Source: Halomonas sp. A11-A
GTDB taxonomy: Bacteria; Pseudomonadota; Gammaproteobacteria; Pseudomonadales; Halomonadaceae
Direction: 5' to 3'
Assembly (NCBI RefSeq): GCF_003182195.1
Contig: NZ_QGTM01000002.1
Location: 186,001-250,000, forward strand
Length of the DNA stretch: 64,000 nt
The position numbers and the translations under genes are program-made. Below, piece after piece: positions 38,508 through 46,363 of this stretch. How positions within the stretch are numbered: position 1 is the first letter of the stretch; each line of letters begins with the position of its first letter. Below the pieces are notes generated by a model. It searched no databases and was not told where the DNA came from. It saw nothing but the letters and a program-made list of their open reading frames with translations.

Positions 38508-40702
38508 CGAGCGGTGCCGGCCGCCGGAAGTGGTAGCCCTGGAAGACCCGGCAGCCCCGCGAGGCGAGCCAATCGAGCTGCTCGGCATGCTCCACGCCCT
38601 CGGCGACCACATCCAGGCCCAGGCTCGCGGCCAGCGTCAGGGTGGTCTCCACGATGGCGGCATCCGAGGCGTCTGTGGGTACGCCCATCACGAAGCTGCG
38701 ATCGACCTTCAGCTCATCCAGCGGCAGCCGCTTGAGATAGTTGAGCGACGAGTAGCCGGTGCCGAAGTCATCCAGTGCCAGACGAATGCCCAGGTCACGC
38801 AGCTCGCCGAGGGTCACGCGGACCCGCTCCGGGTCCTCCATCAGCAGCGATTCGGTGACCTCCAGGGTCAGCCGCTCGGCCGGCGCCCCGGTCTCGCGCA
38901 GCACGTCCTTGATCAGGTCGATGAAGTCGGGCTGGTGAAACTGCACGGCGCTGACGTTGACCGCGACGCGCAGGTCGGCCCTGGAAGAGTCCGCCCAGCT
39001 GGCAAGCAGTCGGCAGGCGCAGCGCAGCACCCAGTGGCCGATGGGTAGGATCAGGCGCGTCTGCTCGGCCAGGGGAATGAACTCCACCGGAGAGATCATG
39101 CCGCGCTGCGGATGCTGCCAGCGCAGCAGTGCCTCGACGCCGATGCAGCGTCCGTCGGCGCTTACCTGGGGCTGGTAGTGCAGCAGCAGCTCGTCCCGGG
39201 CCAGGGCCCGCGCCAGATCCTGCTCCATGCGCACCCGGGCCATCACCTCGCGGTGGATCTCCTCGCTGAAGAAACGCAGGGTGTTGCCCCCGGCGGTCTT
39301 GGCCCGGGCCAGCGCCATATCCACCTGCTGGATCACGCTGCCGGCATCGGGCTTGCCGGCGGTGAACAGGGTCGCGCCGATGCTGGCAGTGGTCTGCGGC
39401 GCATCCTGGCAGGGGGCCAGGGATGACACCGCCGCCAGCAGGGTCTCGGCGAGGTGCTCGACACGATGTGCCGCCGCCGTCACCGGCAGGTCGATCTCAT
39501 CGATCATGATGGCGAACTCGTCGCCGCCCAGGTGGGCCAGGAAGCCGGGCTCGTCGAGGGCTCGCTCCAGCGCCTCGGCGACCTGTTGCAGCAGGCGATC
39601 TCCCGCCTCGTGGCTGTACAGGTCGTTGACCAGCTTGAAGCGGTCGAGATCGAGCAGCATCAGGGCGCCGTGCCGCTCCTGCCAGTCATGGCGATGCTGG
39701 GCGGAAATCGCCTGTTCCAGCTGTGCGATCAGCCGACCGCGATTGGGTAGCCCGGTGACCGGGCTGAAGTGGGCCAGGCGGTAGTTGCGCGCCTGGGCCT
39801 CCTGGTACTGGGCGGTACGCGCCAGGATGCGGTGGCGCAGCAGCAGGCTCAGGCCGGCGGCCAGCGACAGCATGAACAGCAGGCCGCCGAGCCCCCACCA
39901 CAGCAGCGGGGGAATGTGGAAGCGGTCGTCGCTCTCGACGCTCCAGCGGGCCAGCGCCCTGTGGTAGGGCGAGCGGGCATCGGGTTTCCAGAGCCCCATG
40001 TAGTGGTCGATCCGCGCCAGGACCTCCTGTCCCGCGCCGGCCGGTGCCGCAAAGAAGAGCCTGGCGGGCTGGAACATGATGGGAGTGACCTCGAGGCCCT
40101 GGGCATTGGCCTGCCAGTCGCCGTAGTGGCGATTGACCACCGAGGCCTCCGCACGGCCGTCGCGGACCGCCGCGAAACCCTCCTCGAAGCTGCTGACCTC
40201 GACCGGGATGGGCGTGACACCGAAGCTGTCGGTGAGCTGGTCGAGGAACTGGCGCTGGATCGACCCCTCCAGTACCGCCACGCGGTGCCCGTCGAGGTCG
40301 ACAATGGCATCCAGAGACAGCCCCGGGCGCTGGTAGACCTGGGACCAGCTGTGCATCACCGGCTCGTCGTGGAAGGCGAGGGTCTCTGCGCTCCTCCGTC
40401 CAGGCTACATCGGGCAGCAGGTCGAGCTCGCCGGCCTCGAGCGCCGTCAGGCATTCCTGCCAGGTGCAGGGGACGGCTTCCAGCTGCCACCCCTCCAGCG
40501 CCGCCATGGCCAGCAGCAGGTCGCCCAGGATACCGCTGGGGTGCCCCTGATCATCCAGCATCAGCTTGGGTGGGTTGTGGTAGACCCCGACGCGCAGCCT
40601 CTCCGCCAGGGCATCGGCGGGCTGTGTCAGCAGCAGGGCGACGGCGAGCAGGGCCCGGCGTGGCAGCGGGGTGTCTTGAATCGTCACGAAATGGGCATCC
40701 AT
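38488..40702 (-). pseudogene. GGDEF-EAL cyclic-di-GMP protein with SBP sensor, disrupted by a frameshift
   Basis: The N-terminal piece (from ATG 40702: signal peptide, then RLRVGVYHNPPKLMLDD, a bacterial solute-binding sensor domain) breaks near 40387-40392, after DVAWTEERR. The correct continuation ETLAFHDEPVMHSWSQVY is in another frame. Downstream are the rest of the sensor, a membrane helix, GGDEF (LGGDEFAIM, intact) and EAL (GVEALLRWQH, LALDDFGTGYSS, VVAEGVEH). Restoring one extra base (or removing two) gives one protein of about 735 residues. It is either a true pseudogene, phase-variable, or a sequencing error. Confidence 0.85.
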
Positions 40703-40773
40703 TCACCAGTTGACGTGCTTCCACCGGGAGGCGGTCATCGGCGTGTCACCCTAAGCGTAGACACCCGACCACC

Positions 40774-40798
40774 AAAAAGGGCGGCCCGATGGCCGCCC
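40774..40798 (-). terminator. intrinsic terminator of the BCCT carrier gene
   Basis: On the minus strand GGGCGGCC and GGCCGCCC form an eight-bp stem (plus-strand 40779-40798) followed by five T residues (A-run 40774-40778). It lies 24 bases after the carrier stop and separates it from the GGDEF-EAL gene. Confidence 0.9.
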
Positions 40799-40821
40799 CT
40801 GGGCTGCGTCGAGGAGAAACC

Positions 40822-42462
40822 TCAGCGCGGTTCGCTCATCAGCCCCTTGATGATGGCGTAGCAGCCCACCAGCAGGACCAGGGTGAAGGGCAGGCCGGTG
40901 GAGATCACCGCGGCCTGCAGCGCCGCCAGGCCGCCGCCGATCAGCAGGCCGATGGCGATGGCGCCCTCGATGATGGCCCAGAAGATTCGCTGGGGCTTGG
41001 GCGCGTCCACCTTGCCGCCGGCGGTGATGGAGTCGATCACCAGGGAGCCGGAGTCTGAGGAGGTGATGAAGAACACCACTACCAGCACGATGGCGATGAA
41101 GGAGGTGATCTCGGTGAGCGGCAGCCCGGCCAGCATCACGAAGAGCGCATCCGCCTCGCCCTCGAAGGTACCGGCCAGCAGCTGGCTGATGCCGGCGCTG
41201 CCGAAGGAGGTCATCCACAGCACCGAGACCAGCGACGGCACCAGCAGCACGGCGATCAGGAACTCGCGCACGGTGCGCCCGCGGGAGACCCGGGCGATGA
41301 ACATGCCGACGAAGGGCGACCAGGAGATCCACCAGGCCCAGTAGAAGGCGGTCCAGCCCTGGCTGAAGTTGGCGTCCTCGCGCCCGAAGGGGTTGGAGAG
41401 CGCCGGCAGGTAGCTGAGGTAGTGGCCCAGGTTCTGGAAGAAGCCGGTGGCGATCATCAGCGTCGGGCCCACCAGGATGACGAAGGCCAGCAGCAGGAAG
41501 GCGAGCCCCATGTTGAGCTGGGAGAGGCGCTGCACGCCCTTGTCGACGCCGAGGGTGATGGAGCCGATGGCCACGATGGTGATGGCGACGATCAGCAGCA
41601 CCATGGTGACGTTGGTATCGGGAATGCCGAAGAGGTCGTTCAAGCCGTTGGTGGCCTGCTGGGCACCGAGGCCGAGCGAGGTGGCCAGGCCGAACAGGGT
41701 GGCGAACACCGCCAGGATGTCGATCACATGCCCCGGCCAGCCCCACACGCGCTCCCCCAGGATCGGGTAGAAGATCGAGCGCATGGTGAGCGGCAGGCCC
41801 TTGTTGAAGGAGAAGATCGCCAGCGATAGCGCCACCACGGCGTAGATGCCCCAGGGGTGCAGGCCCCAGTGGAAGATGGTGGCGGCCATGCCCAGCGCCA
41901 GGGCGCCGGCCTCGTCGCCCTCGGCGCCGCCCAGCGGCGACCAGTCGGTGCGCGCGCCGCCTTCGCTGCTGATGCCGCCGAGCGCCGCCTGGAAGTGATC
42001 CATGGGCTCGGAGACGCCGAAGTACATCAGGGCGATGCCCATGCCGGCGGCGAACAGCATGGAGAACCAGCCCGCGTAGCTGAAGTCCGGCTTGGCATCG
42101 GCCCCGCCGATGCGCACCTTCCCCAGGGGCGTGAAGATCAGCACGATCGACAGCAGCACGAAGATGTTGGCGGCCAGCAGGAAGAACCAGGCCATGTTGC
42201 CGGTCAGGAAGTTGAAGGTGCTGGTGAACAGCGGACCGACCTGGTCCTGCAGGGCCAGGGTGATGATCACGAAGAACATCACCACGATGGCCGACACGGC
42301 GAATACCTTGCCGTGCAGGTCCACGTCGATCCCCATGGGCGAGGCGGAAATGTTGTCCTGGCCGATCACGTAGTCGGTATCGATCAGGTTGGCGGGCCCC
42401 TCCGGGGCCGGAATGCCCTCGGAAGCCTGCGGCTTCTCGGGGGCTTTCTCGTCATTGGCCAT
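40822..42462 (-). CDS. BCCT-family betaine/choline/carnitine transporter
   Basis: The 546-residue inner-membrane carrier has twelve hydrophobic segments and the BCCT signature around WWISWSPFVGMFIARVSRGRT (about residues 345-365), with GMGIALMYFGVSEP near 140 and the tryptophan-rich HWGLHPWGIY near 200. Carriers of this type import glycine betaine, choline or related solutes and matter for osmoprotection in halophiles; ligand cannot be assigned. An AGGGAGACAG ribosome site precedes the ATG. Confidence 0.93.
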   Translation of the reverse strand: MANDEKAPEKPQASEGIPAPEGPANLIDTDYVIGQDNISASPMGIDVDLHGKVFAVSAIVVMFFVIITLALQDQVGPLFTSTFNFLTGNMAWFFLLAANIFVLLSIVLIFTPLGKVRIGGADAKPDFSYAGWFSMLFAAGMGIALMYFGVSEPMDHFQAALGGISSEGGARTDWSPLGGAEGDEAGALALGMAATIFHWGLHPWGIYAVVALSLAIFSFNKGLPLTMRSIFYPILGERVWGWPGHVIDILAVFATLFGLATSLGLGAQQATNGLNDLFGIPDTNVTMVLLIVAITIVAIGSITLGVDKGVQRLSQLNMGLAFLLLAFVILVGPTLMIATGFFQNLGHYLSYLPALSNPFGREDANFSQGWTAFYWAWWISWSPFVGMFIARVSRGRTVREFLIAVLLVPSLVSVLWMTSFGSAGISQLLAGTFEGEADALFVMLAGLPLTEITSFIAIVLVVVFFITSSDSGSLVIDSITAGGKVDAPKPQRIFWAIIEGAIAIGLLIGGGLAALQAAVISTGLPFTLVLLVGCYAIIKGLMSEPR

Positions 42463-42663
42463 AGTGGCTGTCTCCCTTGCGTAGCGTCTTGGGGGTATCC
42501 GGGCGGGTCGGCCCAGGCCTTGGGTGGGCGCACCAGGAACACCGAAACATCGGTGTGGGTCGCCACCTTGCCGCCGTGGGCTGGCATTTCCTCAGTGCCT
42601 TCAAAGCCTAGCTTCTCTTCGTGGAAAGCGATTCAACGCCCGGCTGGCGTCACGGGGAGGCGA

Positions 42664-42679
42664 CTATACCGTTGTATAG
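42664..42679. promoter_or_regulatory. palindrome CTATAC-CGTT-GTATAG
   Basis: A perfect six-base inverted repeat with a four-base spacer lies 202 bases upstream of the BCCT carrier start. It could be an operator; the regulator is unknown. Confidence 0.4.
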
Positions 42680-42980
42680 CGTTGATTCCGACCCGACCCG
42701 ACGCCTTCCAGCGGGTAATCCGGGGCGCATGTGTCAGACCTGACCACCCGATGCGCGGATGTCGGTACGCGACTTCGTGTCGCCATTATTGTTTTAAGAT
42801 TTTGATTATAAAGATTTTTATGAACGATTGCACAGGAGTGGCATGGCGCCTGCTCCTCTCTTGGTGAAGTCAATGAACCCAGGAGATGTCAATGCCTCAG
42901 CAAGCACCGTCCAGCCAGGTGGCGTCTCGACAGGACCATGCCTCCCGCTCGCCGCGAGGGCGGCGCCTGAAGGCGCTGGC

Positions 42981-43001
42981 GGCCCCGCCAGGGGCGGGGC
43001 C
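42981..43001 (-). terminator. hairpin after the sugar dehydrogenase gene
   Basis: GGCCCCGCC (42981-42989) pairs perfectly with GGCGGGGCC (42993-43001). It lies 38 bases downstream of the minus-strand stop at 43040. No T-run follows, so termination is uncertain. Confidence 0.4.
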
Positions 43002-43039
43002 GGTGAAGGGGGCAGGCGGGTGGCAGGCCCGGTGCGTCG

Positions 43040-44203
43040 TCAGTCCGCCGGCATCAGCCGGTAGAGGCTGCCGCGGGCGTCGTCGTCGAGCAGGTAGAGG
43101 GCGCCGTCGCGGCCCTGGCGCACGTCGCGGATGCGGCCGATCTCGCCGTCGAGGATCACCTCGCTCTCGGCCATGCCGTCGCCCTCCAGCACCAGGCGCT
43201 TGAGCAACTCGCTGCGCAGGCCGCCGGCCAGCAGGTTGCCCTGCCATTCGGGGAAGTGCTCGCTCGTGACGTCAGCGAGCCCCGAGGGGGCTTGGGTGCC
43301 GTCGAAGACGTGCACCGGATCGCGCATCCCGGGCAGGGAGTCCGCACCGATGGGCTGCCGGGTGGAGTAGTCCACGCCGAGGCTCACCTCGGGCCAGCCG
43401 TAGTTCTCGCCGCCCTCGATCAGGTTGAGCTCGTCGCCACCCCGGGGGCCGTGCTCGGTGGCCCAGACGCGGCCGTCGGCGGTGACGGTCATGCCCTGGA
43501 TATTGCGGTTGCCGATGCTGAAGAGCGCCTCCAGGGCGTCGCCGTCATCCAGGAAGGGGTTGTCGTCGGGCACGCTGCCGGTCTCGGTGAGGCGCAGCAC
43601 GCTGCCGGCATGGTCGCCCTTATCCTGTGCCCGCGGCGGATGGCTGCCGCGGTCGCCGATGCTCATCAGCAGGGTGCCGTCGGGCCGCCAGGCCAGGCGC
43701 GAGCCGTAGTGGCGGCCGGGGCCGGAGAAGCGGTCCTGAACGAAGAGCTCCTCGACGTCCACCAGCGCGCCGTCGCCCAGGCGTGCCCGGGAGAGGGTGG
43801 TGGCGGTACCGTCGCTGCCGGCCTGGCTCCAGGTGAAGTAGACCCAGTCGTGCTCGCCGTCGCCCGTGCCGAAGTCGGGATGCAGCACCACGTCGAGCAG
43901 GCCGCCCTGGCCGCGGGCGTTGACCTCGGGCACGCCTTCCAGGTGGGAGATCTCGCCCGACTCGCTGACATGAGCCAGGCGGCCGGGGCGTTCGCTGACC
44001 AGGAAGCTGCCATCGGGCAGCTGGGCCAGGGCCCAGGGGTGTTCGAACCCGGTGGCCACGCGCTCCAGGCGCAGGTCATGGTGCTCGGTCTCGATCCGCT
44101 CGACGACTGTCTCGGGCAGGGTCTCGGCGGCCAGCGCCTGGCCGCCGACGGCCAGCCCCCCCAGCAGCAGGGCGGCAGGCAGTCTGCGAAGTGGTGCAGG
44201 CAT
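43040..44203 (-). CDS. periplasmic PQQ-dependent sugar dehydrogenase (soluble GDH/YliI type)
   Basis: The 387-residue precursor has a signal peptide ending AALA (about residue 26) and a six-bladed propeller with GFEHPWALAQLPDGSFLVSERPG near 50, NARGQGGLLDVVLHPDF near 95, the GDRGSH region near 175 and GNRNIQGMTV...EHGPRGGDELNLI near 230-260, matching the GSDH family. Family members oxidise aldose sugars with PQQ; whether this host makes PQQ is not known from this window. The gene stands alone. Confidence 0.9.
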   Translation of the reverse strand: MPAPLRRLPAALLLGGLAVGGQALAAETLPETVVERIETEHHDLRLERVATGFEHPWALAQLPDGSFLVSERPGRLAHVSESGEISHLEGVPEVNARGQGGLLDVVLHPDFGTGDGEHDWVYFTWSQAGSDGTATTLSRARLGDGALVDVEELFVQDRFSGPGRHYGSRLAWRPDGTLLMSIGDRGSHPPRAQDKGDHAGSVLRLTETGSVPDDNPFLDDGDALEALFSIGNRNIQGMTVTADGRVWATEHGPRGGDELNLIEGGENYGWPEVSLGVDYSTRQPIGADSLPGMRDPVHVFDGTQAPSGLADVTSEHFPEWQGNLLAGGLRSELLKRLVLEGDGMAESEVILDGEIGRIRDVRQGRDGALYLLDDDARGSLYRLMPAD

Positions 44204-44321
44204 CGTGTTCTCCCCTCGTTGGCTCGTTCATCGAATGATGAGGCATCTACCAGCATAGGGACTTTTCGGCGGCGGGCGCGTTCCCTGTCGCCATCTGGCG
44301 ACGCCAGCCCGCTCGATGGCG

Positions 44322-45197
44322 CTACATCAGCCAGGCCAGCAGCAGGGGCAGATAGAAGAGCGCCAGCAGGGTCGAACAGAACACCAGGCTGGCCACGTAG
44401 GCGGGTTCGCGGCCGGCCTTCTGGGCGAACAGGTAGTTGAAGACCGCCACCGGCATGCTCATCTGCAGCACCAGGATGCTCTGGGCCAGCGGGGGCAGCC
44501 CCAGCAGGGCGCCGATGCCCCAGGCCAGCCCCGCCGCCACCGGGATGCGCACCAGGCTGAAGCCGACCCCGGACTTGAGGCTCCTGACCTGGATGCTGGC
44601 CAGGGAGACCCCCAGGGTGATCAGCATCAGCGGCACGGTGAAGCCGGAGATCAGGTCGACGCTGTTGTCGAGCCAGCGCGGCAGCGCGGTGTCGGTGAGC
44701 AGCAGCGCCAGCGAGATCACGATGGCGTAGACGGTGGGGGTGCGCGCCAGGGTCTTCAGCGCGTTGCCCTGGCTCGCCATGATCGAGCCCACGGTGAACT
44801 GGAACAGCGACACCGTGACCATCACCGTGATGCCGAAGGCGAAGCCGGCGCTGCCGAAGGCGTAGAGCACCACCGGCAGCCCCATGTTGCCGGTGTTGGG
44901 GTACATCATGGGGGCGAGCACCACCCGCCAGTCTCGTCGGAGCAGCCGCGCCATCAGCGGGGTGGCGGCGGCCATGGCGATCATCACCAGGGCGGTGGCC
45001 AGCATGGTGCGCCCGACGCTGCCGGCGTTGATCTCGGCATTGGCAAGCGAAGCGATGATCAGCGCCGGGGTGCCGATGTTGAAGACCAGGCGGGTGACGA
45101 ACTCCACCGGGTAGGGCTGGCCCAGGCGAATCCAGGTGTAGCCCAGGCCGGCGCCGGCCAGCACCGGGGCCATCACGGCGAAGAGTTCGGCGATCAT
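44322..45197 (-). CDS. AEC-family (auxin efflux carrier-like) permease
   Basis: The 291-residue protein has about ten hydrophobic segments in two inverted halves, with FNIGTPALIIASLANAEI near 39 and NTGNMGLPVVLYAFGSAGFA near 102, the proline-kinked helices of AEC carriers. Bacterial members export or import carboxylates such as malate or malonate; the substrate is unknown. The adjoining LysR gene on the same strand may regulate it. Confidence 0.87.
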   Translation of the reverse strand: MIAELFAVMAPVLAGAGLGYTWIRLGQPYPVEFVTRLVFNIGTPALIIASLANAEINAGSVGRTMLATALVMIAMAAATPLMARLLRRDWRVVLAPMMYPNTGNMGLPVVLYAFGSAGFAFGITVMVTVSLFQFTVGSIMASQGNALKTLARTPTVYAIVISLALLLTDTALPRWLDNSVDLISGFTVPLMLITLGVSLASIQVRSLKSGVGFSLVRIPVAAGLAWGIGALLGLPPLAQSILVLQMSMPVAVFNYLFAQKAGREPAYVASLVFCSTLLALFYLPLLLAWLM

Positions 45198-45279
45198 CGA
45201 GCGGTCCTCGTGGGGCGGGGCGCGCCATTGTCCTGAATCGCCGGGTGGGCTGGCAAGCGTTGGTGCCTCTCTCGAGGGC

Positions 45280-46194
45280 TCAGGCCGCCCGGGCGGGGGC
45301 CTGCCAGGCGCCGGGCACCGCCTGGCGCAGACAGTCGAGCAGGGCGGTCACCCGGCGCGGCTGGTGGCCAAAGGGATAGAGCAGGGTGATCGGCAGCGGA
45401 GCGGGCTGCCATTCTGGCAGGCAGGCCACGAGCTGGCCCGGGTGGTGGTGCGCGTGGCGCTCGACCATCCAGTGGGGCAGCAGGCCGATGCCCTGGCCGC
45501 GGCGGATGGCGTCCATCTGCAGCACCGGCAGGTCGACCCTCAGCCGCGAGACGGGCGGTAGGAAGTGAAAGGGTGCCTGGTCGGGGTGGTGCAGGGTCAG
45601 GCCCTCACGGCTGGTGCCCAGCAGGTCGATCCAGGCATGGCCGGCCAGCTCGCGGGGATGTTCGGGTGTGCCATGGCGGGCCAGGTAGTCCGGGTGGGCA
45701 TGCAGGCCGCGGGTCAGCGCGCCTAGCGGCTCCTGACGCAGCCCCGATTCCGGCACCTCGCCCAGCCAGACGTGCACGCCCTGGCTCTCCGGGCCGGTGC
45801 AGGGCGAATCGCCCGTCTGCAGGGTCAGCGCAATGCCGGGGTGGCGGGCGAGAAAGGCGTCCAGGGTCGGCGCCAGCCAGCAGCGGGCCAGGGCGCAGTG
45901 CACCGTCACGCAGAGCTCGCCGCTGACCTCCTGGTGCAGCTCGTCAAGGGCCGTTCGGCTGCGCTCGGCCAGGGCGAGCATCTCGCGGCAGTGGTCATGG
46001 AACAGCAGGCCGGCCTCGGTGGGGATCAGGCGGTTGGCCTGGCGGCGCAGCAGCGGCTGGCCCAGGCGGGTCTCCAGTTGGCTGATACGCCGGCTCAGGG
46101 TCGACTTGGCGAGCCCCAGCTCACGCGCGCTGCGGGTCAGGCTGCCGGAGGTCATCACTGCATCGAAGGCGACCAGCTCGTCGAAGTCATGCAT
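45280..46194 (-). CDS. LysR-family transcriptional regulator with upstream Fur box
   Basis: The 304-residue protein has an N-terminal winged helix-turn-helix (GSLTRSARELGLAKSTLSR near residue 17) and a LysR ligand domain (about 88-290). It stands 82 bases before the AEC permease gene on the same strand. A Fur-box-like sequence lies 55 bases upstream of its start, which would tie its synthesis to iron supply. Targets are not known. Confidence 0.9.
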   Translation of the reverse strand: MHDFDELVAFDAVMTSGSLTRSARELGLAKSTLSRRISQLETRLGQPLLRRQANRLIPTEAGLLFHDHCREMLALAERSRTALDELHQEVSGELCVTVHCALARCWLAPTLDAFLARHPGIALTLQTGDSPCTGPESQGVHVWLGEVPESGLRQEPLGALTRGLHAHPDYLARHGTPEHPRELAGHAWIDLLGTSREGLTLHHPDQAPFHFLPPVSRLRVDLPVLQMDAIRRGQGIGLLPHWMVERHAHHHPGQLVACLPEWQPAPLPITLLYPFGHQPRRVTALLDCLRQAVPGAWQAPARAA

Positions 46195-46248
46195 GGTGGT
46201 AAAGGCTCGCGATGGCGATGGCGACAGTATGGCATGTAAACAAGCTAA

Positions 46249-46263
46249 TGAAAATCATTGCCA
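46249..46263. promoter_or_regulatory. Fur-box match upstream of LysR gene
   Basis: TGAAAATCATTGCCA matches 11 of 14 positions of the 7-1-7 Fur pattern; over the classical 19-mer (46244-46262) it matches about 15 of 19. A terminator for the receptor gene lies to its right, so the LysR gene is the likely target. Confidence 0.6.
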
Positions 46264-46293
46264 TTTGGCCTTGGGGTGCATTCCTCTATTACC

Positions 46294-46318
46294 AAAAAGC
46301 CCCGGCATGGCCGAGGCA
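46294..46318 (-). terminator. intrinsic terminator of the FepA-like receptor gene
   Basis: On the minus strand GCCTCGGC-CAT-GCCGGGGC forms an eight-bp stem (one G-U pair) followed by five T residues (A-run 46294-46298). It ends the receptor transcript about 45 bases past the stop. Confidence 0.85.
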
Positions 46319-46363
46319 GAGGGACGGATCGATCGAAACAGCGGAACAGTGTCTCGGTCGTGC

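Larger units (their letters stand above)
42463..43039. other. 577-base region without a confident gene
   Basis: The gap holds, left to right: the carrier leader, a CTATAC-CGTT-GTATAG palindrome at 42664-42679, an AT-rich block at 42782-42830 (unusual in this genome) with TATAAA at 42807, a 15-codon open frame at 42820-42867, and a start-like AGGAGATGTCAATG near 42880. The frame from 42886 is rich in Arg, Pro and Ala and runs antisense into the next gene, so it may be the orphaned start of a deleted gene. Confidence 0.5.
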
